From contig CAVRXD010000024.1 of the NCBI GenBank assembly GCA_963725065.1, positions 248,001 through 312,000 on the forward strand: 64,000 nt of DNA, written 5' to 3'. The notes beneath the pieces were generated by a model. The model was not told the DNA's origin, made no database searches, and saw only the letters and a list, made by a program, of their open reading frames with translations. Shown one piece after another: positions 18,734 to 27,827 of the stretch (position 1 is its first letter; each line of letters begins with the position of its first letter). The stretch is from VAZQ01 sp963725065 (GTDB lineage: Bacteria; Pseudomonadota; Alphaproteobacteria; Rhizobiales; Xanthobacteraceae). A program made the translations under genes and the position numbers.

Positions 18734-19639
18734 TCAGCGTAAGCCGTTTTGCGCGCAGTATTCCTTCGCTTCCTCGATCACCCAGCGGCGGAACGATCGG
18801 ATGGCAGGGCGCGTCTCCTGCCCGTCGGGGCCGACGAGCCAATAGCCCGTCTCTATGTCGATCACTTTCGTGTCGGCCATGACCAGTCGGCCGGCAGCGA
18901 GGTCGGGAGATATCAGCGGTGCGCGGCCGATCGCGATTCCCATGCCCGTCGCCGCGGCTTCGGTGGCGAGTGCCACGGTGTCGAAATGCAGATCCTCAGC
19001 GATCTCGATCTGGGCGCCGGCGCCTTCGATCCATGCAGTCCAATCATTTTCGAGCGAGGACACGCGAAGAAACGTGACCTTCGGCCAGTTGATCGCGCCA
19101 TCGCGGCGGACGGACTCGAGGTAAGCCGCCGTTGCCACCGGCACCAATTGCTCGCGAAACAGCAGATCGGATTTGACGCCCGGCCATGCTCCCCGGCCCA
19201 TCCTGATCGACAGATCGACCCCCTCCATCGGAAACAACGCCTGCCGGTGCGAGGTATCGATGGCGAGACGAATGCCCGGGTGAAGGGTCCGAAAGCGCGG
19301 CAGCCTCGGCACCAGAAACCGCTGCGCGAAGGTCGGTGCCACACTGAGGACGACGCGCCGCTCGCCCTTTCGTCCCGGCATCCGCTGCACGCCCAGCGCG
19401 ACCATCGCCAGCGCCTCGGAGACGTAGGGCAGCAGATGATGGCCCGCGGGCGTGAGCGTCACGCCGCGCGGCCGGCGTTGGAACAACTCGACGCCGAGCC
19501 ACTTTTCGAGCGAGTCAATGCCGTGGCTGACCGCGCTCGCGGTCAAGCCGAGCTCGTCCGCGGCTTTGGTGAAACTTTCGTGCCGGGCAGCGGCTTCAAA
19601 CAGCCGGAGCGGCGGCAGCGGCGGAATCGGAATCGGCAT
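18734..19639 (-). CDS. LysR-family regulator (GcvA-like)
   Basis: A 301-residue LysR protein. The winged helix-turn-helix lies in about residues 10-65 (LRLFEAAARHESFTKAADELGLTASAVSHGIDSLE), followed by a type 2 periplasmic-binding effector domain. The opening PLPPLRLFEAAARHESF resembles GcvA-type members. It lies between xdhAB and the importer/monooxygenase operon, so it may control either in response to a purine or a transported ligand. No operator could be assigned by eye. Confidence 0.85.
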   Translation of the reverse strand: MPIPIPPLPPLRLFEAAARHESFTKAADELGLTASAVSHGIDSLEKWLGVELFQRRPRGVTLTPAGHHLLPYVSEALAMVALGVQRMPGRKGERRVVLSVAPTFAQRFLVPRLPRFRTLHPGIRLAIDTSHRQALFPMEGVDLSIRMGRGAWPGVKSDLLFREQLVPVATAAYLESVRRDGAINWPKVTFLRVSSLENDWTAWIEGAGAQIEIAEDLHFDTVALATEAAATGMGIAIGRAPLISPDLAAGRLVMADTKVIDIETGYWLVGPDGQETRPAIRSFRRWVIEEAKEYCAQNGLR

Positions 19640-19797
19640 CGTGGCAAGCTCGCACGGGTAACGGGCCCGATGGAAGATGCGTACGCGAGAGCGGTCGAAC
19701 CGCGGGTCGGGCCAAGCCGAACCTCGTGTTCGCGACCATTGTGACGGGAGCCCGACGGACGCACAATCCGCTTCAACACCAGTTCATGAGAGAAACA

Positions 19798-20631
19798 TCA
19801 GCCGTCCAGTCCCTCGAGAAATGCGAGCACGATGCGCACGACCTCCGCGGGCTGCTCCATGAAAGGAATGTGACCGGCGCCCGGCATGACGACGAGCTTC
19901 GCGCCGGCAATGCGGGCGGCAATCAGGTCGCTCAATTCCTTGGGGATCAGATGATCGTTGTCTGACGTCACGACCAGCGTCGGCAACGCGATCGAGTCCA
20001 GCAGCGTGGTGAATTTAGCTTCCCGTTCCTGTCCAGGCTGGCAGCGGCCCCACTTGAGCAGCGCCTCCACGAATGCGCTGTAGCTTTCCGCCGAGTTCGC
20101 TCTGATGATGTCCTGGTTGGCCCGCATGGTCGCGTAGCCGGCGTCGGAATTGATGAATTTGCGGGTCAATGTCCAAAGACCCATGTAATCGGCGACCTCG
20201 TCGCTCATGCCGAGCTTCTCGATCAAACGCAGGCGAAGGCGGAAATTGAGCTCGGTCGCGCGATCGAGCTCGCTGAAGCCGCCGACCACCATCAGCGACT
20301 TCAATTTGCCGGGGTGGCGCTGCGCCAGTGCCAGCGCCATGGAGCCGCCCAGCGAGGAACCCAGCACGTGGATCGGCCCGAACCCGAGCTTGTCGATCAT
20401 CACCGCGAAGTCGTCGGCCCAGGCCTCGACCGTGTAAGGCGGCGGCGACTTGGTCGACCGGCCGATGCCGCGCGGGTCGACCGCGAGCACCTGCAGATGT
20501 CGTGCCAGGAGCGGCATGCCAAAGCGGTAGTAGCCGTGGTCCAACCCGAGCCCGGGGATCAACAGGAGCGGCTCGCCCGCGCCCGATGTCGCGTAGTGCA
20601 GCGTGGCCCCGCCAATGTCGATATCGGGCAC
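19798..20631 (-). CDS. Alpha/beta hydrolase
   Basis: A 277-residue alpha/beta-fold hydrolase with nucleophile Ser93 in GSSLGGS, an acid near TSDNDHLIP and the catalytic histidine in GAGHIPFMEQP. The N-terminal IPGLGLDHGYY supplies the oxyanion region. It is the last gene of a minus-strand operon behind an LLM monooxygenase and a four-gene ABC importer. The pairing with a flavin monooxygenase and a nearby isochorismatase recalls RutD in uracil breakdown, but the actual reaction is unknown. Confidence 0.85.
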   Translation of the reverse strand: MPDIDIGGATLHYATSGAGEPLLLIPGLGLDHGYYRFGMPLLARHLQVLAVDPRGIGRSTKSPPPYTVEAWADDFAVMIDKLGFGPIHVLGSSLGGSMALALAQRHPGKLKSLMVVGGFSELDRATELNFRLRLRLIEKLGMSDEVADYMGLWTLTRKFINSDAGYATMRANQDIIRANSAESYSAFVEALLKWGRCQPGQEREAKFTTLLDSIALPTLVVTSDNDHLIPKELSDLIAARIAGAKLVVMPGAGHIPFMEQPAEVVRIVLAFLEGLDG

Positions 20632-20649
20632 GGATAATTCCTCCGGACT

Positions 20650-21642
20650 TTACAGCTTCGGAAGCACGTGCTCGCCGAACAGTTCGACGGTGCGGACGGG
20701 ATCGGAGGCGAGACTGACCGTGAGCATCAGCCGTTTCGCGCCTGCGGCCTTGGCGGCGAGCGCCTGGGCGAGGCAGTCCTGTGGATTGCCGCAGATCGAC
20801 AGGCGCCGCGACAGGTAATCGAACAGGCCGAGCTCCTGCACGAGCTTGATGTCGGCCTCGCCCGGGCGCGTGCTGTAGCGCCGACGCAATTCCAGCAGCG
20901 GCTCGCGCAGCGGCTCGGGGACGCCGCGGGTGTCCAGATGCTTGTCGCCGATGACGTAGCCGGCCAGGAACGCGAGCATCGCGCCCACTTTCGCGCGCGC
21001 GGCATCGCGATCCTGATTGCAGTCGAGCGCGCCGATCTGCCAGATCTCGATCTCGTCCGGCGAGCGGCCCGCGTCCTTCGCGCCGGCGAAGATGTGCGCC
21101 TCCGAATCCTTGATATTCTCGGCCGCCAGGCCGTAGTTGGCGAAAACGCCGTCGGCGGTCTGTCCCGCGGCCTGCAGCGGCTTGGGATGCGAGGCGGCGA
21201 GAAAGACCGGCGGCGCACGCTTGATCCATGGCAGGTGCGCGCTCGCCGTGCCGAGCGTGGCCGGCGCGCCCTTCAGCAAGGTCTTGATGAAGGTCACGCC
21301 TTCCGCGAGATCCTTGGCGCGGGACTTCGGCAGTCCCACATTCTTGGTGCCGCTGTGACCGGCGCCGATGCCGAGCACCGCGCGGCCGTTGGAGACGTGA
21401 TCGAGCGATGCGATCGCCGCCGCGCTCACCGCGGGATGCCGGGTGAGGAGATTGGTGACGCAGAGCGCGACCCGCGTGCGCTGCGAGGCGCGCGCCACCA
21501 TCGCGGCCGATACCCACGGGTCCATCGCGTTTCCCGGCGTGTCGGCGATGCCGATCATCGCGTAGCCGTAGCGGTCCGCGCGCTCAGCGAGTTTTTCGCA
21601 CAGATCGAGGTTATACGGCCAGAAGAAGAAACCAACCTGCAT
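20650..21642 (-). CDS. LLM-class flavin-dependent oxidoreductase
   Basis: A 330-residue bacterial luciferase-like TIM-barrel protein (MQVGFFFWPYNLDLCEKLAE; VALCVTNLLTRHPAVSAAA; GRAVLGIGAGHSG). Such enzymes use FMNH2 or F420 to oxidise a small organic molecule; RutA and SsuD belong to the same superfamily. It sits 18 bases before the hydrolase gene and just downstream of the ABC permease genes. The imported compound is probably its substrate or a precursor of it. Cofactor preference cannot be read reliably. Confidence 0.85.
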   Translation of the reverse strand: MQVGFFFWPYNLDLCEKLAERADRYGYAMIGIADTPGNAMDPWVSAAMVARASQRTRVALCVTNLLTRHPAVSAAAIASLDHVSNGRAVLGIGAGHSGTKNVGLPKSRAKDLAEGVTFIKTLLKGAPATLGTASAHLPWIKRAPPVFLAASHPKPLQAAGQTADGVFANYGLAAENIKDSEAHIFAGAKDAGRSPDEIEIWQIGALDCNQDRDAARAKVGAMLAFLAGYVIGDKHLDTRGVPEPLREPLLELRRRYSTRPGEADIKLVQELGLFDYLSRRLSICGNPQDCLAQALAAKAAGAKRLMLTVSLASDPVRTVELFGEHVLPKL

Positions 21643-21667
21643 CTTGCGCTCTTTCTCTGAGTTGAAT

Positions 21668-22468
21668 TCAGGACCGCGGCGGCCAGCGGCGCATGATCAC
21701 GCCTTCGATGATTGCGAACAAGTCGTTGACCACGAAGCCGAAGAGCCCCACCAGCACCAGCAACGCATAGACCTCGCTGGACTGGAAATTTCGCTGCGAC
21801 CTGATCATGAGGGCGCCGATTCCAGGCAGTGAAGTCAGCATCTCGACCAGAAGCGTGACCACGATGGCGAGCGGGATCGCGACGCGGATCCCGAGCAGCA
21901 GTGACGGCACGATGGCCGGAAGAATGATCCGCCGCATTCGCTGCAGCGCCGTCAGCCGAAACGAGCGCGCGACATCGAGCAGCAACGGATCGATCTGACG
22001 CACCGCCGACGTGGTATTCAACAGGATCGGCCAGAGTGCCGACAGCACGACGACCGTCAATTTCATGGTCTCGCTGTAGCCGATCAGGAGCGAGGCGACC
22101 GGAACCGTCACCGGCGGCGGGATCGCGCGCATGAACTCAAGCAGCGGCTGCAGCGCGCGCGCCGCACGGTCCGAGATCCCGACCAGCAGGCCGAGAATCG
22201 TGCCGGCGACGATCGCCAGCAGCAGCCCCTTGAGGAAGGTCCAGGTCGTCGCCCCGAAGGCGGCGACGAGATGCTCACGGCTGAACAGGGTCAGCGTCGC
22301 TGTCCACCACTGCGACGGCCCCGGGAAATAGGGCGACGGACCGGGCTGCACCAGTTGCCAGATCAGCAGCAAGAGGATCAGCGGCAGCAATCCTCGCGCG
22401 GGCGGAAGGCTCGCAAGGGCGGAACGCAGTTGTCCGGCAATCCCCAGGGTTCTCGGCTGCTGATCCAT
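21668..22468 (-). CDS. ABC importer permease (NitT/TauT type)
   Basis: A 266-residue membrane protein (MDQQPRTLGIAGQL at the start) with about six hydrophobic helices and the coupling-loop segment ALQRMRRIILPAIVPSLLLG. Start ATG 22468 overlaps the stop of the next permease by one base (TGATG). The same frame is open further upstream, but only as a shadow of that neighbour. It is one of two different permeases in this importer, suggesting a heterodimeric pore. Confidence 0.9.
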   Translation of the reverse strand: MDQQPRTLGIAGQLRSALASLPPARGLLPLILLLLIWQLVQPGPSPYFPGPSQWWTATLTLFSREHLVAAFGATTWTFLKGLLLAIVAGTILGLLVGISDRAARALQPLLEFMRAIPPPVTVPVASLLIGYSETMKLTVVVLSALWPILLNTTSAVRQIDPLLLDVARSFRLTALQRMRRIILPAIVPSLLLGIRVAIPLAIVVTLLVEMLTSLPGIGALMIRSQRNFQSSEVYALLVLVGLFGFVVNDLFAIIEGVIMRRWPPRS

Positions 22469-23256
22469 CAGCCTGCCTCCCGCAACCGTCCGGAGGCGGC
22501 CGGGAAAAAGACGGCGACGGCTCCGGTGAGCAGGGCGTTCAGGACCACGCCGAGCGCGCCGATGACGACGACATAGGCGAACACCAGTTCTGGGCGCATG
22601 GCCTGCTGTTCGCGCACCACCGCGTAGCCGAGCCCGGCTGGATTGCCGACCATTTCCGCCACGATCGCCAGCACCAGCGCCAGCGTCATGCTCAACCGCG
22701 CGCCGACCAGGACACCGGGCAGCGCCGCCGGCAGCATGATCTTTCGCAAGATTTCGCTCCGGGATAGCCGAAACGTCCGCCCGACTTCGAACAGGCGGGC
22801 ATGCACGCCCATCACGGCGCCCATGGTGTTGATCAGCACCGGCCAGAGCGCGGGCAGAATGATGACCATCAATTCCATCTGCAGCGAAAAGCCAAACAGC
22901 AGGAGCGCCACCGGTGCGAACGCGATGCCCGGCATCGGTCGCAGGATCTCGATCGAGGCCAGCGAGTAGCGCCGCAGCGTGCTCGAAGCGCCGAGCAGCA
23001 GTCCCAATACGACGCCGAGGACGAGCGCCGCGACCCAGCCGACCAGGACGGCCCGCAGCGTATGCAGCGTGTCCGCGAGGAGCTGACCGCTGCTCGTGAT
23101 CTCCACCAGCCCGTCGGCGATCGCGGAAGGCGCTGGCAAATTCTGGTATTGCGCGAAGCCGGCGCGCAGCAGGATTTCCCAGATGGCGAAACCGAGCGCG
23201 ATGGTGGTGAGCCCCAGCCAATTGATGCGCACGAAAATGCGTCCCAGCTCACGCAT
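22468..23256 (-). CDS. ABC importer permease (NitT/TauT type)
   Basis: A 262-residue membrane protein with six or so hydrophobic segments and the ATPase-coupling region SEILRKIMLPAALPGVLVG. It overlaps the upstream ATPase gene by eight bases and the downstream permease by one, so the set is translationally coupled. It is divergent in sequence from its partner permease at 21668-22468, as expected for a heterodimer. Confidence 0.9.
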   Translation of the reverse strand: MRELGRIFVRINWLGLTTIALGFAIWEILLRAGFAQYQNLPAPSAIADGLVEITSSGQLLADTLHTLRAVLVGWVAALVLGVVLGLLLGASSTLRRYSLASIEILRPMPGIAFAPVALLLFGFSLQMELMVIILPALWPVLINTMGAVMGVHARLFEVGRTFRLSRSEILRKIMLPAALPGVLVGARLSMTLALVLAIVAEMVGNPAGLGYAVVREQQAMRPELVFAYVVVIGALGVVLNALLTGAVAVFFPAASGRLREAG

Positions 23257-24061
23257 GCTCGCTTTGTCCGATCGCCTGATGGAGCAGGTAGCGCAGCTCC
23301 AGGAACTTGGGCATCTGCCGGGTGACGATCTGGTCGCGCGGCTTCGGCAGATCGACCTCGACCGTGCGCCCGATGCGCCCGGGCGCGCCGGTGATCACCG
23401 CGACGCGATCGCCGAGATAGACCGCCTCCTCGATATCGTGGGTGACGAATACGAAGCTCGAGCCGGTGGCGTCGCGCAGCCGGTGCAGTTCGTCCTGCAG
23501 CTGCGCCTTGGTCATGGCGTCGAGTGCTGCAAACGGTTCATCCATCAGCAGAACAGACGGGCGCAATGCCAGTGCGCGCGCGATCTGCACGCGCTGCTGC
23601 ATGCCACCGGAAAGCTGCCACGGGTAGTCGTCGTCGTGCCCGTCCAGCCGGACGAGCCGCAGCGCGTCGCGCACCCGCTCGTTGATCTCGTTTCGCGGCA
23701 ACTTGCCTTCCAGGCCGAAGGCGACGTTGCGGGCGACCGTGCGCCACTGCAGCAAAGCGTGAGAATAATCCTGGAAGACGATGACGACATCCGCCGGCGG
23801 GCCATCGATCAGACGCCCGTTCACATGGACCGCGCCACGCGTGCCGGCCGTCAGGCCTCCAAGCACGCGCAACAGCGTGGTCTTGCCGGTGCCCGATGGC
23901 CCGACAACGGTCAGGAACTCGCCGCGCCGCAGCTCGAGCGAAATGTCGGCGAGGATCTGCCGCACTCCATCCTGGTGCGGCAAATCGACCGACACATCCC
24001 GGCAGGAGAAAACGAGATCGGACGCTGCTCCCGATGGATGCCCGGGACGCGCCGAATTCAC
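23249..24061 (-). CDS. ABC importer ATP-binding protein (NitT/TauT type)
   Basis: A 270-residue ATPase with Walker A GPSGTGKTT at about 54-62, signature LSGGMQQR, Walker B LLMDEPFAALD and the switch histidine in FVFVTHD. It overlaps the binding-protein gene by four bases and the permease gene by eight. With those genes and the LLM and hydrolase genes it forms a compact six-gene operon. Confidence 0.92.
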   Translation of the reverse strand: MNSARPGHPSGAASDLVFSCRDVSVDLPHQDGVRQILADISLELRRGEFLTVVGPSGTGKTTLLRVLGGLTAGTRGAVHVNGRLIDGPPADVVIVFQDYSHALLQWRTVARNVAFGLEGKLPRNEINERVRDALRLVRLDGHDDDYPWQLSGGMQQRVQIARALALRPSVLLMDEPFAALDAMTKAQLQDELHRLRDATGSSFVFVTHDIEEAVYLGDRVAVITGAPGRIGRTVEVDLPKPRDQIVTRQMPKFLELRYLLHQAIGQSEHA

Positions 24062-25020
24062 GGGGCCGTCACCACGATCTTGGCCTTGTCGACGGGCACC
24101 GACAATTGTCCGAGGTCCTTCAACACATCGATCCAGACTCCGAGCTCGTCCGGCTTGATGGTGAACCGATAGGTCGGCAGCGGCACCTTGGCGACGACCT
24201 CAGGCGGCAGGCGCGAATACTTGGCGAGGATCGCACGGGTGTCGGCGGGGTTGGCGTCCATATAGGTCTTTGCCTCGGTCAGGGCATCGATCCACGCCTT
24301 GATGACGGGACGATTGGCGCGGGCCCATGCGCCGTCGGAGATCCAGAACGGAAACAGCACCTCGTCACCCGCCGCCAACAGCGGATCGCCGAGCGAGACG
24401 TTGCCCGCCGCAAGCAGCGCGCCGGCGAACGGCTCGAGCGCCTCGACCGCGTCGACATTGCCGGCCTTGAGCTGGTCGCCCATGTTCGGAAACGGCACCT
24501 CGACCCCGCGGATCGATGCCGGATCGACGCCGTTCTTCTTGAGCCAATACAGCGTGGCCACATGAATCACCGCGCCGAGGGTGGGCGCCGCGATCGCCTT
24601 GCCCTTGAGATCGGCGGCGCTCTTGATTCCGGAATCCTTGCGCACGATCACTTGCGTGGTCGGATTGCTCTTGACCTCGATCGCTTCGCCCGCGGTCGCC
24701 ACCACGTCGAGGCCCCCCGCGACCGCCTTGATGAGATCCGTGGGCGTCGATGCCGCGAATTCGAACTGCCGCCCGACGGTGCCGGGCAGGAGCGACAGGT
24801 TTTGGATCTGGGTCAAAGTCACTGCGAGGCCGTGCTTGGCGAAGATGCCCTTGTCGAGCGCAACCCACGCTGGCAGCCATGTCGCCACCGGGACGTAAGC
24901 CGCGCGCACCGGCGTCAGGGGCTTATCCTGCGCAGCCAATCCGCCCGGCAGCAGCCAGCAGAAAGCCACGGTTGCGGCAACCAACCCGGTCCAGCGCGCG
25001 TTGCGTCCCTTCGTGATCAA
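24058..25020 (-). CDS. ABC importer substrate-binding protein
   Basis: A 320-residue periplasmic receptor of the NMT1/SsuA-like group with a signal peptide to about residue 30 (LVAATVAFCWLLPGGLAAQ). The mature start is PVRAAYVPVATWLPAWVALDKGIF. First gene of the operon 25020-19798. Two-permease SsuA-like systems are often used for sulfonates, aromatics or heterocycles. The downstream flavin monooxygenase would fit an SsuD-like or RutA-like oxidation of the cargo. Confidence 0.88.
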   Translation of the reverse strand: MITKGRNARWTGLVAATVAFCWLLPGGLAAQDKPLTPVRAAYVPVATWLPAWVALDKGIFAKHGLAVTLTQIQNLSLLPGTVGRQFEFAASTPTDLIKAVAGGLDVVATAGEAIEVKSNPTTQVIVRKDSGIKSAADLKGKAIAAPTLGAVIHVATLYWLKKNGVDPASIRGVEVPFPNMGDQLKAGNVDAVEALEPFAGALLAAGNVSLGDPLLAAGDEVLFPFWISDGAWARANRPVIKAWIDALTEAKTYMDANPADTRAILAKYSRLPPEVVAKVPLPTYRFTIKPDELGVWIDVLKDLGQLSVPVDKAKIVVTAP

Positions 25021-25138
25021 GGCATCCTCCCATTATTGTTTTCATCGCGGCGACACGTTAGCCAATCGCCCGCTCACTGAGAAGCGCGACCGCGAATGGC
25101 CGCACCCCGCGCCTGCGAGATGAAAGCTCCGCGGCAGT

Positions 25139-25807
25139 TCAGTTCTTGAGGGCGAAGCTGTTCAGGTAGTCCATGGCTTCGCCGAGCGCGACCACGTCGG
25201 CATACTTCTGTTCCATGTCGAACAGATTGGCTTCCATGACCGCCGGCGTGCGATCCGCCACGGCCTCGCGCACCACCATGCAGCGGATGTCGCGCATGAA
25301 TGCATCCGTCACCGTCGCACGAACGCAGCCGCTGACGCTCGTCCCGCAGACCAGCAACGTGTCGATGGCAAGCACACCAAGAAATACCTCGAAGTCGGTG
25401 CGAAAGAACACGCTCGGCCGCCACTTGCGGATGATGCGATCACCCGGCTCGGGCGCGACCTCGGGGATGATCGCCGCGCCCTTGCTGCCGTCGATCTGGA
25501 CGCGGCCCTCGGCGTGGTAGCGTTGCTTGTAGCGCCACAAACCGGCCGACGAGCCATCGCCGGCAACCAGGCCCTGGGTGTAGAACACGGGCAGGCGCCG
25601 CGCGCGGGCGCTCGTGCAGAGTTGCCGGATCGGCTCATAAGTCTCGCCGATCGACGGCCACAGGGTCGTGGGTGCGTCGGGGTCACAAAAATCATGTTGC
25701 ATGTCGATCACCAGCACCGCGGGACGCTGGCCGAAGCCGATGCGTTGTCCCATGCCCTGCTGGCGATAGATCTCGGAGGAGGTCGTCTTGGTATCGGTCA
25801 TGGTCAT
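25139..25807 (-). CDS. Isochorismatase-family amidohydrolase
   Basis: A 222-residue cysteine hydrolase. The family triad is complete: Asp35 (VLVIDMQHDF), Lys128 (IIRKWRPSVF) and Cys161 (GTSVSGCVRAT), the last with the non-proline cis-peptide region. The closest functional types are N-carbamoylsarcosine amidase and ureidoacrylate amidohydrolase (RutB). In this purine region it may remove a carbamoyl or ureido group from a catabolic intermediate. ATG 25807 is used; ATG 25801 is equally possible, with no strong Shine-Dalgarno for either. Confidence 0.87.
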   Translation of the reverse strand: MTMTDTKTTSSEIYRQQGMGQRIGFGQRPAVLVIDMQHDFCDPDAPTTLWPSIGETYEPIRQLCTSARARRLPVFYTQGLVAGDGSSAGLWRYKQRYHAEGRVQIDGSKGAAIIPEVAPEPGDRIIRKWRPSVFFRTDFEVFLGVLAIDTLLVCGTSVSGCVRATVTDAFMRDIRCMVVREAVADRTPAVMEANLFDMEQKYADVVALGEAMDYLNSFALKN

Positions 25808-25841
25808 GAATTGCTGAGTTGCCGCGGGCAGGGGATCGCCA

Positions 25842-26867
25842 TCACTTGATCTGACGTTCGGCGGCCGGCGGTAGAAACTGCGGATCGAATACCGCCTCCG
25901 GCGGCAGCTTGCGGGCGAGCTGGAAGCCCTCAGTGACGATATCGATGTGCTTGCTCAGGCGCGCGGGGTCGACGTTGCCGATGCCGGCCTGCCGCACCGC
26001 CGGGGTGACGACGAAGTCGAGCGCCCATTTGAGGCGTACCATCTCGACCGCCGGGTCCGACAGCGCTTCTGCCTTCTTGAGCGCCGCAATCGCGGCATCC
26101 GGATCGGTGGCCGCATTCTGCCAGGACTGGATCGTCGCCTTGACGAATCCGCGCACCGCGTCCGGGTGCTGCTTGGCGAAGGCCGGGGTGGTGAACAACA
26201 CGTTGGCGTAGAGGTCGACGCCATAGTCGCGCAGCATGATGACGTTGATGTCGTCGCGCTTCACGCCCAGCCCGAGCAGCGAGGGGACGGCCGTCATCAC
26301 CCATGCGGCGGCGAAGTCGATGTCCCCGCGCAGCAGCATCGGTTCCCGGACCTGCGGCTGCACGTTTGCCCATTGCACGCGCGCGGGATCGATCCCGTTC
26401 AAGCGCGCGAACACGTTGAACAGGCGATAGGTGGCGTCCACCGCCGGAGCGCCCCCTTTGCGCCCCATGACGTCCGCGGGCTTTTCGATGCCGGCCTTCT
26501 TGAGCGAGATCAGGCTGAGCGGCGCCTGGTCGTAGATCAGGAGGACCGCGATCAGCTCGCGTCCGGGGTTCTTGGCGTTGAACTCGATCATGGCGCTGAG
26601 ATCGCCGAAGCCAATATCGTGGGTGCCGCTCGCAACCTTGGTAATGGAGTTGGCGCCGCCGCGACCGGGATCAAAGGACGCGAGGTTGACCTTCTGTGCG
26701 CTGTAGTAGCCGCGCTCGCGGCCGAGCACGAATGGCGACTGTTGACCCTGCAGCAGGAAGTCCAGGACGAACCGGACATCGGTGGCTTGCGCGCCCGCGG
26801 ATGCGATGCCGGACAAGCCCGCCAACAGCAAGATGCCGGTTGCGACGATCGCGTTGCCTATGCGCAT
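25842..26867 (-). CDS. ABC substrate-binding protein (NMT1-like), paralogue of 28766-29782
   Basis: A 341-residue receptor with a signal peptide to about residue 24 and a THI5-like fold (DVRFVLDFLLQGQQSPFVLG). Start ATG 26867 follows GAGGAG, giving a clean signal sequence; the open frame runs 28 codons further upstream. It is recognisably paralogous to the binding protein at 28766-29782: both share VREPML, an LxxYxN segment and a near-identical end (FLPPAAERQ versus YLPPAADRK). It lies just beyond the permease gene at 27057, so one ATPase/permease pair may serve two receptors. Confidence 0.88.
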   Translation of the reverse strand: MRIGNAIVATGILLLAGLSGIASAGAQATDVRFVLDFLLQGQQSPFVLGRERGYYSAQKVNLASFDPGRGGANSITKVASGTHDIGFGDLSAMIEFNAKNPGRELIAVLLIYDQAPLSLISLKKAGIEKPADVMGRKGGAPAVDATYRLFNVFARLNGIDPARVQWANVQPQVREPMLLRGDIDFAAAWVMTAVPSLLGLGVKRDDINVIMLRDYGVDLYANVLFTTPAFAKQHPDAVRGFVKATIQSWQNAATDPDAAIAALKKAEALSDPAVEMVRLKWALDFVVTPAVRQAGIGNVDPARLSKHIDIVTEGFQLARKLPPEAVFDPQFLPPAAERQIK

Positions 26868-27056
26868 GGTTGCTCCTCGTGCTCGTCGGTCATCGATCGC
26901 TGAGCCGGGTATTGCGGCTCGTTCACCCGCCGCGATGCAAGCGGAGATCAAGAAGGTCGCAGTCGCTGGCCGCCGCTCGTTTGCCGTGCAGCGCCTGGAT
27001 TATCGAGTCCGGCGGCAGTCGAGCGGGATTGAATTCCGGCGTCAAGAGCGAAGCGT

Positions 27057-27827
27057 TCAAGCTCCCGCGCTCATGGACGAGCGGAAGGCCCAGCGCGTGA
27101 AATAGGATTCGACATAGGCGAATACGGCGTACATCGCGATGCCTTCGATCGCGAGGCCGAGCAGGCAGGCGAACACCAACGGCATCTGGAAATTCGATCC
27201 GGCCTGCACCATCAGATGGCCCAGGCCGGCATTGGCGCCGATGGTCTCCGACATCACGGCGCCGATGAAGGCAAGGGTGATGGCGACCTTGAACGAAGCG
27301 AACAGATAGGGCTGCGTGCGCGGAATGCCGACCTTCAGCATGATGTCGAGCTTCTTGGCGCCGAGCGCGCGCAGCACGTCTTCGAGCTCCGGCTCCATGG
27401 TGGCGAGGCCGGTCGCCACATTCACCACGATCGGAAAGAACGAGATCAGAAAGGCGGTGAGGATCGCCGGCACCACGCCGATGCCGAACCAGATGATCAG
27501 GATCGGGACCACCGCGACCTTCGGGATGGAGTTGAAGCCGATCATCACGGGATAGAGCCCGCGATAGATCGCGCGCGACCAGCCCACGACGATGCCGAGC
27601 ACGATGCCGAAGGCGACGGCGAGCGCGAAGCCGGCGAGCGTCGTCCACAGCGTGACAAAGGAGTTCTTGAGGAGCGGCGACCAGTACCTGACGGCTGCCT
27701 CGAAGATCTGCGAAGGCGCGGGCAGAACGAAGGTATCGACGTTGAAAATGCGGCAGGCGAGCTCCCACAGCACGAACAGGCCGATGGTGAACAGCCAGGG
27801 CGACAGCTTTTCCAGCGTCGTGCTCAT
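27057..27827 (-). CDS. ABC importer permease (NitT/TauT type)
   Basis: A 256-residue membrane protein with about six helices; the coupling segment is GAKKLDIMLKVGIPRTQPYLFAS. It overlaps the ATPase gene by four bases. Together with the ATPase at 27824 and the receptors at 28766 and 25842 it makes an importer embedded directly behind the urate-to-allantoate genes. Uptake of a purine or purine breakdown product is therefore likely, though not shown by the sequence itself. Confidence 0.9.
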   Translation of the reverse strand: MSTTLEKLSPWLFTIGLFVLWELACRIFNVDTFVLPAPSQIFEAAVRYWSPLLKNSFVTLWTTLAGFALAVAFGIVLGIVVGWSRAIYRGLYPVMIGFNSIPKVAVVPILIIWFGIGVVPAILTAFLISFFPIVVNVATGLATMEPELEDVLRALGAKKLDIMLKVGIPRTQPYLFASFKVAITLAFIGAVMSETIGANAGLGHLMVQAGSNFQMPLVFACLLGLAIEGIAMYAVFAYVESYFTRWAFRSSMSAGA

